Positions 24,716 through 35,364 of a stretch of DNA of 64,000 bases are shown piece after piece. This DNA comes from Mycolicibacterium fluoranthenivorans (GTDB lineage Bacteria > Actinomycetota > Actinomycetes > Mycobacteriales > Mycobacteriaceae): the NCBI RefSeq assembly GCF_011758805.1, contig NZ_JAANOW010000001.1, forward strand, positions 3,472,001-3,536,000, read 5' to 3'. The notes beneath the pieces are model-generated. The model was not told the DNA's origin and searched no databases. It saw only the letters and a list, made by a program, of their open reading frames with translations. Positions within the stretch are counted from its first letter, which is position 1. Each line of letters begins with the position of its first letter. The position numbers and the translations under genes were made by a program.

Positions 24716-25132
24716 ATGGCCAAGTTGACGCGGCTCGGTGAACTCGAGCGTGAGGTGATGGACCACCTATGGACCTCGCGCGAGCCGCAGACGGTCCGGC
24801 AGGTGCACGAGGCGCTCGCGGCACGCCGCGATCTCGCCTATACGACGATCATGACCGTGCTACAGCGGCTGGCGAAGAAGAATCTGGTCATCCAGCATCG
24901 CGATGACCGGGCGCACCGCTACGCCCCCACCCACGGTCGCGACGAGCTGGTCGCGGGCCTCATGGTCGATGCGCTGGACCAGGCCGCCGACTCCGGCAGC
25001 CGCGAGGCCGCCCTGGTGCATTTCGTCGAACGAGTGGGCGCCGGTGAAGCCGCCGCGCTGCGCCGTGCACTGGCCGAGTTGGAGGCCAAGCACGATATTG
25101 CGCCGCCCGCTGGTAATTCGACCACCGGCTGA
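24716..25132 (+). CDS. blaI: BlaI/MecI/CopY-family transcriptional repressor
   Basis: A 138-residue winged-helix repressor, the Rv1846c orthologue. The DNA-binding domain runs from LGELEREVMDHLWTS to LQRLAKKNLVIQHRDDRAHRYAPT, and the C-terminal helices form the dimer part. In M. tuberculosis BlaI represses the beta-lactamase gene and its own operon, and is removed after beta-lactam exposure. The frame is open from 24566, but the ATG at 24716 gives the conserved length. It is followed at 14 bp by the membrane protease gene. Confidence 0.93.
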   Translation: MAKLTRLGELEREVMDHLWTSREPQTVRQVHEALAARRDLAYTTIMTVLQRLAKKNLVIQHRDDRAHRYAPTHGRDELVAGLMVDALDQAADSGSREAALVHFVERVGAGEAAALRRALAELEAKHDIAPPAGNSTTG

Positions 25133-25146
25133 GAGACACTAGCGGC

Positions 25147-26094
25147 GTGTCCGCGCTGGCCTTCTCCATCGTCGCGTTGTTGCTCGTCGGTCCCGTGCCG
25201 GCGCTGCTCGCGCGTGCGTCCTGGCCACAACGCGCTCCCCGCGCCGCCATCGTGCTCTGGCAGGCCATCGCACTGGCCGCCGTCCTGTCGGCCTTCTCCG
25301 CCGGTATCGCGATCGCCAGCAGGCTGTTGGTGCCCGGACCGGACGGTAAGCCGACCGCCACCCTGACCAGCGAGATCGTCGCCCTGGGTTGGCCCCTGTG
25401 GCTGCTCTACGTCGCCGTGTTCGCCGTGACCCTGATGATCGGCGCCCGGCTCATCGTGTCGGTGCTCGCCGTCGCCGTCGCCACCCGGCGGCGCCGCGCG
25501 CACCACCGCATGCTGGTCGACCTGGTGGGCCTTACCCGCGACGCCATCCCGGCACCGGCGCGGCGCCCCAGTGGCCTGCGCGTGCTCGGTGTGGCCCAAC
25601 CGATGGCCTACTGCCTGCCCGGGGTGCGCAGCCGGGTCGTCGTCAGCGAGGGCGCCCTGACCTCCCTGTCCGAAGCCGAGATCGACGCCATCCTCAGCCA
25701 CGAGAGTGCCCACCTGCGAGCCCGCCACGACCTGGTGCTGGAGATGTTCACCGCGGTGCACGCGGCGTTTCCGCGGTTCGTCCGTAGCGCCAACGCCCTC
25801 GACGCCGTCCGGCTGCTCATCGAACTGCTCGCCGACGACGCCGCCGTCCGAGTCACCGGGCCGACTCCCCTGGCCCGCGCGCTGGTCGCCTGCGCCGCCG
25901 GCCGGACCCCCTCGGGTGCGCTGGCCGCCGGCGGACCGACGACGGTACTGCGCGTCCGGCGGCTCGGTGGCGAGGGCAATAGTCTGGTGCTGGCGGTGGC
26001 GGCCTACCTGAGCGCGGCGGCCATCCTGGTACTGCCCACGCTCGCGCTGGCCATCCCGTGGCTGACCGAGTTGCACCGGTTGTTCGCCAACTAG
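25147..26094 (+). CDS. BlaR1-like M56-family membrane metalloprotease
   Basis: A 315-residue membrane protein with helices near 1-22, 33-60, 82-112 and 285-305. Between them a cytoplasmic M56 metalloprotease domain carries HESAH at 185-189, and a downstream ELLADDAAVR likely supplies the third zinc ligand. It lacks the C-terminal penicillin-binding sensor domain of staphylococcal BlaR1, as does Rv1845c. It probably cleaves BlaI upon a cell-wall signal; how the signal is sensed without the sensor domain is unclear. The start is a GTG. Confidence 0.9.
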   Translation: MSALAFSIVALLLVGPVPALLARASWPQRAPRAAIVLWQAIALAAVLSAFSAGIAIASRLLVPGPDGKPTATLTSEIVALGWPLWLLYVAVFAVTLMIGARLIVSVLAVAVATRRRRAHHRMLVDLVGLTRDAIPAPARRPSGLRVLGVAQPMAYCLPGVRSRVVVSEGALTSLSEAEIDAILSHESAHLRARHDLVLEMFTAVHAAFPRFVRSANALDAVRLLIELLADDAAVRVTGPTPLARALVACAAGRTPSGALAAGGPTTVLRVRRLGGEGNSLVLAVAAYLSAAAILVLPTLALAIPWLTELHRLFAN

Positions 26095-26167
26095 GCAGGA
26101 ATTTCCGCGCAGCACCGCCCCTGTTCCATCGAGCGCGTCGCACAACAAAACAACGAAAGGCGTCTGC

Positions 26168-27643
26168 ATGACCCAAACCGGCACCGCCCAAATTGGAGTC
26201 ACCGGCCTGGCCGTGATGGGCTCCAATCTCGCCCGCAACTTCGCCCACCACGGCTACACCGTGGCGCTGCACAACCGGTCGATCGCCAAGACCGACGCGC
26301 TGCTGGCCGAGCACGGCTCCGAGGGCACGTTCGTGCGCAGCGAGACGATTGCCGAATTCCTTGACGCCCTGGAGAAACCACGCCGGGTGATCATCATGGT
26401 CAAGGCCGGCGACCCGACCGATGCCGTCATCAACGAGCTGGCCGACGCCATGGAGCCGGGCGACATCATCATCGACGGCGGCAACGCGCTCTACACCGAC
26501 ACCATCCGCCGCGAGAAGGCGATCCGCGAACGCGGCCTGCACTTCGTGGGTGCCGGGATCTCCGGCGGCGAAGAAGGCGCCCTCAACGGACCGTCGATCA
26601 TGCCCGGCGGACCGGCCGAGTCCTACAAGTCGCTGGGCCCCCTGCTGGAGGAGATCTCCGCCCACGTCGACGGCGTGCCGTGCTGCACCCACATCGGTCC
26701 CGACGGAGCCGGCCACTTCGTCAAGATGGTGCACAACGGTATCGAGTACTCCGATATGCAGTTGATCGGCGAGGCCTACCAACTGCTGCGCGACGGGCTG
26801 GGCCTGGAGGCCGGCCAGATCGCCGATGTGTTCAGTGAGTGGAACAAGGGCGATCTGGACAGCTACCTGGTGGAAATCACCGCCGAGGTCCTGCGCCAAG
26901 TGGACGCCAAGACCGGCAAGCCGCTGGTCGACGTCATCGTGGACGAGGCCGAGCAGAAGGGCACCGGCCGCTGGACGGTCAAATCCGCGCTCGATCTCGG
27001 TGTGCCGGTGACCGGTATCGCCGAGGCCGTGTTCGCCCGCGCGCTGTCGGGTTCGGTCGCCCAGCGCAAGGCCGCCTTCCGGGGCGAGCGAAGCGACGGG
27101 AAAGGGCAGGGCCTGGCGTCCGGCGAACTCGGGGCCGCACCCACCGATGCACCGCAGTTCATCGAGGACGTGCGCAAGGCGCTGTACGCCTCGAAGATCA
27201 TCGCGTACGCCCAGGGGTTCAACCAGATTCAGGCCGGCAGCGCCGAATACAACTGGGGCATCACCCTGGGCGATATGGCCACCATCTGGCGCGGCGGCTG
27301 CATCATCCGGGCCAAGTTCCTCAATCGGATCAAGGAGGCCTACGACGACGATCCCGACCTGGCCACCCTGATCGCGGCGCCGTACTTCCGCGACGCGGTC
27401 GAAGCCGGGATCGACAGCTGGCGGCGGGTGGTGGTCAAGGCCACCGAACTGGGCATCCCGGTTCCCGGCTTCGCCTCGGCCCTGTCCTACTACGACGCGC
27501 TGCGCACCGAGCGGCTGCCCGCGGCCCTGACCCAGGGGCTGCGGGACTTCTTCGGCGCGCACACCTACGGCCGCACCGATGCGCCCGAGGGCCAGAAGTT
27601 CCACACCCTGTGGAGCGGGGACCGCAGCGAGGTCGAGGCCTGA
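26168..27643 (+). CDS. gnd: 6-phosphogluconate dehydrogenase, decarboxylating
   Basis: A 491-residue enzyme of the oxidative pentose phosphate pathway that makes ribulose-5-phosphate, CO2 and NADPH. The N-terminal cofactor motif is GVTGLAVMGSNLARNFAHHGY, and IMPGGP, GAGHFVKMVHNGIEYSDMQ and a C-terminal SALSYYDALRTERLPAAL are intact. Residues 305-311 (FRGERSDGK region) are encoded by the dispersed 20-mer repeat and look like an in-frame insertion in a surface loop. It is the Rv1844c orthologue. Confidence 0.95.
   Translation: MTQTGTAQIGVTGLAVMGSNLARNFAHHGYTVALHNRSIAKTDALLAEHGSEGTFVRSETIAEFLDALEKPRRVIIMVKAGDPTDAVINELADAMEPGDIIIDGGNALYTDTIRREKAIRERGLHFVGAGISGGEEGALNGPSIMPGGPAESYKSLGPLLEEISAHVDGVPCCTHIGPDGAGHFVKMVHNGIEYSDMQLIGEAYQLLRDGLGLEAGQIADVFSEWNKGDLDSYLVEITAEVLRQVDAKTGKPLVDVIVDEAEQKGTGRWTVKSALDLGVPVTGIAEAVFARALSGSVAQRKAAFRGERSDGKGQGLASGELGAAPTDAPQFIEDVRKALYASKIIAYAQGFNQIQAGSAEYNWGITLGDMATIWRGGCIIRAKFLNRIKEAYDDDPDLATLIAAPYFRDAVEAGIDSWRRVVVKATELGIPVPGFASALSYYDALRTERLPAALTQGLRDFFGAHTYGRTDAPEGQKFHTLWSGDRSEVEA
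27081..27100 (+). repeat. dispersed 20-mer inside gnd
   Basis: Exact copy of GGGGCGAGCGAAGCGACGGG. It is translated within gnd as part of GERSDGK and keeps the frame. Confidence 0.9.
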
Positions 27644-29116
<1,473 letters not shown>

Positions 29117-29346
29117 GCCCGGGCCGCGGGCAGGGCACGCTACCATTGAGTCTTCCCGGCGCAATGCACAGTGCTGCGCCGATTTAGCGAAAGGGATCCC
29201 GTGCCACAGGCACCCGTGGAAGCCCACGGTTTCGACATGGGCTCGGGGGTTCCCGGGGCTCCAGACCCCGCCGGTGAATCCGGTGACGCCGACCCCTCCA
29301 CTAGTCGGCCGGGCGCGTGGCCCGGCCTCAGTGCGGTGAGATCGCG
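29117..29346 (+). other. structured leader region with possible 49-codon upstream frame
   Basis: The 230-bp gap before the CNNM pair contains several hairpins: GTGCC-ACA-GGCAC (29201-29213), CCGTGG-AAGC-CCACGG and GGCCGGGC-5-GCCCGGCC. A frame from GTG 29201, preceded by AAGGGA, runs 49 codons to a TGA that overlaps the ATG of the next gene. Its third-position GC is only about 70%, lower than neighbours, so a structured RNA is as likely as a peptide. A stretch GCCGGTGAATCCGG followed by CCACTAG faintly recalls the core of a cobalamin riboswitch. Confidence 0.4.
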
Positions 29347-30717
29347 ATGAGTCCCACCATCACGTTGTTGTCCCTACTGGCGTTCGTCGCGTTGACGGCC
29401 GGTACCGCGCTGTTCGTGGCGGCCGAGTTCTCCCTCACCGCGCTGGAGCGCAGCACCGTCGAGGAGAACGCCCGCACCGGGGGCCGGCGCGACGAGTTCA
29501 TCCGCAAGGCCCATCGCACCCTGTCGTTCCAGCTGTCCGGCGCTCAGCTCGGTATCTCGATCACCACGCTGGCCACCGGCTACCTGGCCGAACCGGTCGT
29601 CGCCCGGCTGCTGCACGCCCCGCTGGCGGCGATCCGGATTCCCGCCGGAATGATCGACGGCATCGCGCTGGCGCTGGCGCTGCTGATCGCCACCTCCGTG
29701 TCGATGATCTTCGGCGAGCTGGTGCCCAAGAACCTCGCCGTCGCCAAGCCGTTGCCGACCGCACGCTTCGCCGCCGCCCCGCAGTGGTACTTCGCCAAAG
29801 CCCTGACCCCGGTGATCAACGCGACCAACGGCACCGCCAACTGGATCCTGCGCCGGCTCGGTATCGAACCGGCCGAGGAACTGCGCTCGGCGCGCTCGCC
29901 GCAGGAACTCGTGTCGCTGGTGCGCAACTCGGCGCGCAGCGGCTCACTGGACCAGGACACCGCCTTGCTGGTCGACCGTTCCCTGCAGTTCGGTGAGCGG
30001 TCGGCCGAAGAGTTGATGACCCCGCGTCAGCTGATCGAGACCCTGGAAGCCGATGACACGGTGGCCGATCTCGTCGAGGCCGCGATGCGCACCGGGCACT
30101 CCAGATTCCCGATCGTCGAGGGTGACCTCGACCAGACCATCGGCATGGTGCACGTGAAGCAGATCTTCGAGGTGCCGCCGGGCGAACGAGCCGGTACCCG
30201 GCTCGCCACCCTGGCGCTCCCGGTGCCGACCGTCCCGTCCACCCTCGACGGTGACGCGGTGATGACCCAGATCCGCGCCAACGGCCTGCAGACCGCGATG
30301 GTGGTCGACGAATACGGTGGCACCGCGGGCATGGTCACCGTCGAAGACCTCATCGAGGAGATCGTCGGCGACGTCCGCGACGAACACGATGACGCCACCC
30401 CGGACGTCGTGCACGTGCGCACCGGATGGCAGGTGTCCGGCCTGCTGCGCATCGACGAGGTCGACTCGGAAACACCGTTTCGGGCCGCCGACGGCGACTA
30501 CGAAACCATCGGCGGACTCGTACTGCAGGAACTCGGCCGCATCCCCGAGGTCGGCGACACCGTCGAGTTGCGCGCCTTCGATCCCGACAGCGTGGACGAA
30601 CCGGTGCTCTGGCAGGCCACGGTGCTGCGGATGGACGGTCGACGGATCGACCTGCTCGAACTGACCGAACTGGGCCCCGAGGACGACGCCGGAAACCGGG
30701 AGCCGCGCCATGGGTGA
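29347..30717 (+). CDS. CNNM/HlyC-CorC family membrane protein with CBS pair (first of two)
   Basis: A 456-residue protein, apparent Rv1842c orthologue. Residues about 1-180 form the DUF21 membrane domain with three to four helices and the [12 protein letters not shown] and [12 protein letters not shown] motifs. A CBS pair lies at about 205-335 ([14 protein letters not shown], then [24 protein letters not shown]), and a CorC/HlyC C-terminal domain ends the protein. Family members are linked to Mg2+ or Co2+ transport and to cell-envelope functions. The ATG overlaps the possible leader frame. It overlaps the second gene by 8 bp. Confidence 0.9.
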   Translation: MSPTITLLSLLAFVALTAGTALFVAAEFSLTALERSTVEENARTGGRRDEFIRKAHRTLSFQLSGAQLGISITTLATGYLAEPVVARLLHAPLAAIRIPAGMIDGIALALALLIATSVSMIFGELVPKNLAVAKPLPTARFAAAPQWYFAKALTPVINATNGTANWILRRLGIEPAEELRSARSPQELVSLVRNSARSGSLDQDTALLVDRSLQFGERSAEELMTPRQLIETLEADDTVADLVEAAMRTGHSRFPIVEGDLDQTIGMVHVKQIFEVPPGERAGTRLATLALPVPTVPSTLDGDAVMTQIRANGLQTAMVVDEYGGTAGMVTVEDLIEEIVGDVRDEHDDATPDVVHVRTGWQVSGLLRIDEVDSETPFRAADGDYETIGGLVLQELGRIPEVGDTVELRAFDPDSVDEPVLWQATVLRMDGRRIDLLELTELGPEDDAGNREPRHG

Positions 30718-31759
30718 TCTGCTTGCCGTCGTCCTCACCGTGCTGTTGCTGGGCGCCAACGCCTTCTTCGTGGGCGCCGAGTTCGCACTGATCTCAGCCC
30801 GCCGTGACCGCCTCGAGGCGCTCGCCGAACAGGGCAAGAAACGTGCGGTCACCGTGATGCACGCCGCAGAGAACCTGTCGCTGATGCTGGCCGGTGCGCA
30901 GCTGGGCATCACCATCTGCTCGATCCTGCTGGGCCGGGTGGGCGAGCCCGCCGTCGCGCACCTGCTGGAGAAACCGTTCGCGCTGTTGGGCGTCGATGAG
31001 GCGGTGCTGCACACGGTTTCGTTCGTGGTGGCGCTGGCCGTGGTGGTGACCCTGCACGTGCTGCTCGGTGAGATGGTGCCGAAGAACATCGCGATCGCCG
31101 GGCCGGAGACGGCGGCGATGCTGCTCGTGCCGCCGTACCTGGCCTACATCCGGCTGGCCAAACCGTTCATCGCGTTCTACAACTGGGCGGCCAACACCAC
31201 GCTGCGCACGCTCGGGGTGGAACCCAAGGACGAACTCGACGTCGCGGTGTCGACCGTCGAACTGTCGGCGATGATCGCGGAATCCCGCTCCGAGGGCCTG
31301 CTCGACCACGAGGAGCACACGCGGCTCACCCGCGCCCTGCAGATCAGCAACCGCGTTATCGCCGATATCGCCATCCCGCTCAGCCGGATCCGCGCGATAC
31401 CGGTGGCCGCCCCGGAATCCGGACCCACCGTGGGAGCGGTGCAAAGCGCGCTCGCAGAGACAGGTTATTCACGCTTCCCGGTGACCGACCCCAGCGGGAC
31501 CGTGCTGGGCTATCTGCACATCAAGGACGTGCTGGCGTTGATCGACGATCCGGATGCGGTGCTCAACGCGTCGATGGTGCGCCCGCTGATCAAGATGCCG
31601 GCCTCGCTGTCGGTGCCCGAAGCGCTGTCCCGGATGCGCCGCAACAAGAGCCATCTGGCCCTGGTAACGGTGGAGGACAAGATCACCGCGGTGGTGGCGC
31701 TGGAGGACCTCGTCGAGGACCTGGTCGGGACCGTGCGCGACGGAACCCACCGTGTGTGA
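30710..31759 (+). CDS. CNNM/HlyC-CorC family membrane protein with CBS pair (second of two)
   Basis: A 349-residue paralogue of the preceding gene, apparent Rv1841c orthologue. DUF21 membrane domain at about 1-170 ([26 protein letters not shown]) and CBS pair at about 200-345 ending [13 protein letters not shown]. It lacks the C-terminal CorC/HlyC domain, so the two chains may form a hetero-oligomer. It starts inside the end of the first gene (8-bp overlap) and its own end overlaps the next gene by 8 bp. Confidence 0.9.
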   Translation: MGDLLAVVLTVLLLGANAFFVGAEFALISARRDRLEALAEQGKKRAVTVMHAAENLSLMLAGAQLGITICSILLGRVGEPAVAHLLEKPFALLGVDEAVLHTVSFVVALAVVVTLHVLLGEMVPKNIAIAGPETAAMLLVPPYLAYIRLAKPFIAFYNWAANTTLRTLGVEPKDELDVAVSTVELSAMIAESRSEGLLDHEEHTRLTRALQISNRVIADIAIPLSRIRAIPVAAPESGPTVGAVQSALAETGYSRFPVTDPSGTVLGYLHIKDVLALIDDPDAVLNASMVRPLIKMPASLSVPEALSRMRRNKSHLALVTVEDKITAVVALEDLVEDLVGTVRDGTHRV

Positions 31760-32636
31760 TGTGCTCGACGAGGCCGAGTGGACTGCGCGGGAACGCCGGC
31801 ACATCGACCGGGTCGACCGGCTGCTGGGCCCGCACCGCACCAGGGCACAGACCGGCCAGAGCCATCCGGTGTGGGATTTCCTGTTCACCTACTACAGCTT
31901 CCGGCCACGTCAGCTGGCCCGCTGGCATCCGGGATACGGGACGGCACTCGACGGTTCGGCCGCCGGGAAATTCCTCCGGCGCACCGGGTACCAGCAGGCC
32001 GGGTCCGCGGTCACGCTGAGCGCAGACGTCCTCGCGTCGCGGCTGGACACCGTCACCTTCATCGCCGATCTGTTGACCGCCACCGCGGACCGGCCGGCCC
32101 GGCTGAACTGTTTCGGGATGCACGAGTGGGCCATGGTGTATCGCAGCCGGGAGGTCCGCCACCACGGCGTCCCGCTTCGCTTGGACCCCCACCACACCGA
32201 TCAGGTGCTGGAGTCGATGCCGTTGCGCTGCAGCCATTTCGACGCCTACCGGTTCTTCACCGACGCGGCCGTGGGACGCAACGCCGAACGGCTCAGCCGG
32301 GACGCGCAGCTGCGGCACGAGCAGCCGGGTTGTGTGCACGCCAACATGGATTTGTACAAATGGTGTTACAAGCTCGGCCCGCTGGTCCCGTCGGAGACGC
32401 TGATGGACTGTTTCGAGCTCGCGTGTACGGCCCGGCTGCTGGACATGCGGGCCAGTCCGTATGACCTGACCGGGTACGGGATTACGCCGATCCGCGTCGA
32501 GACCGCGTCCGGCAGGACCGATTACGTCCGGCGCCAGCAGGAGGTGGCCCGCCGCGCCGCCGAACTGCGGACGGCCTTGCGCGACCACTGCCGCGGCATG
32601 ATCGCCGGCGACCGGGCGGAAAAGGTGCCCGGGTGA
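31752..32636 (+). CDS. uncharacterised protein annotated in relatives as 3-methyladenine DNA glycosylase-like
   Basis: A 294-residue protein with a distinctive Trp/His-rich composition: PVWDFLFTYYSFRPRQLARWHPG near 35-58, GMHEWAMVYRSREVRHHGVPLRLDP at about 121-145, and CVHANMDLYKWCYKLGP near 197-213. I recall the 3-methyladenine glycosylase name from mycobacterial annotations but see no glycosylase motif, so the function is open. The His, Cys and Tyr clusters could bind a metal. The GTG at 31752 overlaps the upstream stop; GTG 31761 is the alternative. It is not part of the syntenic Rv block I know. Confidence 0.6.
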   Translation: MCDVLDEAEWTARERRHIDRVDRLLGPHRTRAQTGQSHPVWDFLFTYYSFRPRQLARWHPGYGTALDGSAAGKFLRRTGYQQAGSAVTLSADVLASRLDTVTFIADLLTATADRPARLNCFGMHEWAMVYRSREVRHHGVPLRLDPHHTDQVLESMPLRCSHFDAYRFFTDAAVGRNAERLSRDAQLRHEQPGCVHANMDLYKWCYKLGPLVPSETLMDCFELACTARLLDMRASPYDLTGYGITPIRVETASGRTDYVRRQQEVARRAAELRTALRDHCRGMIAGDRAEKVPG

Positions 32637-33820
32637 GGCGTGCCCGCGCGGCCGTGGCCGTGCTGATATCGATGACCTTGCTGCTCGCCGGCTGCGGGCA
32701 TCCGGCGCCCGCATCCAAGCCGACACCGACGTTCGGCCCGGCACTGCCGGGCGATTTCGGCGGTTCCGGCCCGGGCACCCTGGTGTCGGCCGACGCGCTG
32801 CCGAACCTCGATCCGGTGTTGCGCGTGAAGACCGCGCTCGCGGCCCGCATCGTGTACACCTCGACATCCGGTGTCGGCGACACCGCGGTGAACGTGTCCG
32901 GCGTCGTCCTGGTTCCCAAAGGCGCTGCGCCTCAGGGTGGCTGGCCGATCCTGGTGGTGGGCCACCCCAACACCGGCAGCGAGACCGAATGCGCGCCTTC
33001 GTGGTCCCCGACGCTGCGCGGTCTGGCGCCGACAGCCGAGACCTTCCTCGATGCCGGATACATCGTCGCGGTGCCGGACTACCAGGGTCTAGGCCTGGCC
33101 GGCTCTCCGCATCCGTTCCTGGATTCGACCACCGCCGGCTACAACGTGATGGATGCGGTGCGCGCCACCGAGAAACTCGTGCCGGGTACCTCCGGACGCT
33201 GGGCCGGCTACGGGACGGGGCAAGGCGGCCAGGCGGTATGGGCGGCCGACGAACTCGCGGCCGACTACGGCCTCGGCGGGCAACTGGTGGGTGTGGTGGC
33301 CGTGGCGCCCACCGCCGCCATCGAGGGCCTGGCCGACAGCGCTGCGGCGGGCAGCCTCAGCAAAGACCAGATGCTGACCCTGCACCAATACCTGTCCGCG
33401 CTGGCCAACCAGTACAACAATTTCCACATCGACGACTACCGCCACGGCGTGGTCAAGGCCAACTGGGACGCGCTCAGCGGCTGCACCGGCGGGTCGTCAG
33501 CGGAACGCGCCAGGGTCATCTCGGAGATGACCCCGGACGATCTGCGCCCGGCCACCACCGACGCCGCAGACGCCTTGCGCGCCTATCTGAAGAAGACCTC
33601 GCTGCCGCAGGGACCCACCGCGGCACCGATGCTGGTGGTACCCGACGGGCCCGACGCGCTGATTCCGCAGGCGTGGACCGATCGCGCCCTGGCCCGCGCA
33701 TGTGGGATTGGCGACACCGTGATGTTCGGCACACGCGCCCAGGCCGACCCCACCCAGGTACTCGGCTGGCTGGCCGATCGATTCAATTCGGTTGCCGCCC
33801 AAAATGAATGCCCACAGTAA
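32633..33820 (+). CDS. secreted lipase-family lipoprotein lacking the nucleophile serine
   Basis: A 395-residue protein of the secretory lipase (LIP) alpha/beta-hydrolase group. The N-terminus has a lipoprotein signal ending LLLAGCGHPAP, so it is probably lipid-anchored outside the membrane. Downstream blocks are PILVVGHPNTGSETECAPSW and AGYIVAVPDYQGLGLAGSPHPFLD. The nucleophile elbow, normally GxSxG, reads G194-T-G-Q-G198, so the catalytic Ser is replaced by Gly196. Unless another Ser serves, it would be an inactive relative or a binding protein. The GTG start overlaps the upstream stop by 4 bp. Confidence 0.78.
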   Translation: MRRARAAVAVLISMTLLLAGCGHPAPASKPTPTFGPALPGDFGGSGPGTLVSADALPNLDPVLRVKTALAARIVYTSTSGVGDTAVNVSGVVLVPKGAAPQGGWPILVVGHPNTGSETECAPSWSPTLRGLAPTAETFLDAGYIVAVPDYQGLGLAGSPHPFLDSTTAGYNVMDAVRATEKLVPGTSGRWAGYGTGQGGQAVWAADELAADYGLGGQLVGVVAVAPTAAIEGLADSAAAGSLSKDQMLTLHQYLSALANQYNNFHIDDYRHGVVKANWDALSGCTGGSSAERARVISEMTPDDLRPATTDAADALRAYLKKTSLPQGPTAAPMLVVPDGPDALIPQAWTDRALARACGIGDTVMFGTRAQADPTQVLGWLADRFNSVAAQNECPQ

Positions 33821-33906
33821 CCACCGAGCGACATCACAGCAGACCCGATGCCGATGCACCCGCTGCTGCGCAAACCCTGTCGCTTTGCCGGGCTACCTTG
33901 GGCTAG

Positions 33907-35271
33907 GTGAATGACCTGCCTTTGACCCACGGATGGCTGCCGATCGTGATCCAGGCCGTCGCCGTGTTGGTCATCGTCGTCGTCATCTGGCGAACGCCGA
34001 GCAGGTTCTGGCTGCACTGGATCCTGCTCGGAATCACCTCCGGCGCCGCGCTGGCGGGCGTGGCGTACTGGTTCATCCACTCACAGGCCCTGGCCGACGG
34101 GCCCGCCGTTCCGGCGCTGTGGGTGTGGGTGGCCGCGACCGGCCTGGTGGTGGTGCTGGCGATCACCAACTGGCGCACCACCCGATGGGGCCGTCGTAGC
34201 GCCGCACTGGCCGCCATCCCACTGTGCGCGCTGTGCGTCGCGATGACCGTCAACGCATGGACGGGCTACCTTCCGACGGTCGGCGCCGTGGCCGATCGGG
34301 TGACTGGAGCGCACCTACCCAACGAGGTCGACGAGGCGACGGTGCAGGACATGCTCCGCCGCGGGGAACGGCCGACGGCGGGAACCATGGTCTCGGTCAA
34401 GATTCCCGACGACGCCTCCGGTTTCCGGCACCGCGACGAACTGGTCTATCTGCCACCCGCCTGGTTCGCCAGCAATCCTCCCCCGGCGCTGCCGGCCATC
34501 ATGATGGCCGGCGGCGAATTCGGGACACCACGCGACTGGCCGACCACCGGCGAGGCCAGGGCCACCGCCGACGCCTTTGCCGACAAGCACGGCGGCAACG
34601 CGCCGATCCTCGTGTTCGTCGACACCAGCGGCGAATTCACCAACGACACCGAATGCGTCAACGGACCGCGCGGCAACGCGGCCGACCACCTGATCAAGGG
34701 TGTCGTGCCCTACGTCGTCGCCCATTTCGGCGCCAGACCACAAGCGGCGCACTGGGGCTTCGCCGGCTGGTCCGCCGGGGGCACCTGCGCGCTGACCACG
34801 ACGCTGATGCACCCGGACATGTTCTCCACGTTCCTGGACATCGACGGCCAGCTGGGACCCAACGCCGGCTCCAAGACGCAGACCGTCGCGCGGCTGTTCG
34901 GCAGTGACCTCGACGCCTACCTGGCTTTCGATCCGCAGACGGTGATGGCCCGGCACGGCCCGTACGACGGTGTCGCGGCCTGGTTCGCGGTATCCGGGCC
35001 GGGGCAGCCGACGTACCGCCCGGCTGCGGCGACGGACACGCCGACCGCTCCCGTCGACCCGGACTCGCTCGACACCGAGCACGACGCCGTGGCGCAGCAC
35101 CTGTGCTCGATGGCCGGCGGCTACGGCATCGAGTGCGCCGTGGTGCCCGGAAACGGCGGTCACAGCTTCACGACCGCGGCCCGGGTGTTCGCCGACGCAC
35201 TGCCCTGGCTGGCCGGCCGGCTGGGAACGCCGGACGTTCCTGCGGTCGCCCTCCCCGGTGCACCGCGATGA
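33907..35271 (+). CDS. membrane-anchored esterase (Ag85/esterase D-like alpha/beta hydrolase)
   Basis: A 454-residue protein with four hydrophobic helices in residues 1-120 (about 10-28, 36-55, 66-84, 94-112), followed by an extracellular esterase domain. The domain has LPAIMMAGGEFGTPRDW, APILVFVDTSGEFTND and the nucleophile motif GFAGWSAGGT with Ser289. A likely His is in GNGGHSFTTA. The arrangement resembles mycobacterial membrane-bound relatives of the antigen-85/esterase D fold acting on envelope lipids; the substrate is unknown. The start is a GTG. Confidence 0.78.
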   Translation: MNDLPLTHGWLPIVIQAVAVLVIVVVIWRTPSRFWLHWILLGITSGAALAGVAYWFIHSQALADGPAVPALWVWVAATGLVVVLAITNWRTTRWGRRSAALAAIPLCALCVAMTVNAWTGYLPTVGAVADRVTGAHLPNEVDEATVQDMLRRGERPTAGTMVSVKIPDDASGFRHRDELVYLPPAWFASNPPPALPAIMMAGGEFGTPRDWPTTGEARATADAFADKHGGNAPILVFVDTSGEFTNDTECVNGPRGNAADHLIKGVVPYVVAHFGARPQAAHWGFAGWSAGGTCALTTTLMHPDMFSTFLDIDGQLGPNAGSKTQTVARLFGSDLDAYLAFDPQTVMARHGPYDGVAAWFAVSGPGQPTYRPAAATDTPTAPVDPDSLDTEHDAVAQHLCSMAGGYGIECAVVPGNGGHSFTTAARVFADALPWLAGRLGTPDVPAVALPGAPR

Positions 35272-35364
35272 CGCCGGCGGTGTGACCGCGGACTCAACGC
35301 AGGTCCTGCTTCTTTGGGTGCGGTTACTCACGGGTAAACTCGATCGACGTTTAAGGGAGGAAAT

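Noticed and set aside
29201..29350. True cobalamin riboswitch before the CNNM genes
   Set aside because: Only part of the core resembles it; the conserved GCCACTG box and upstream GGTGCC arrangement are not convincing, so it is listed only as a structured leader.
32170..32195. Further copy of the dispersed repeat (CGCTTCGCTTGG)
   Set aside because: Only about ten bases match, within the range of chance in this GC-rich DNA.
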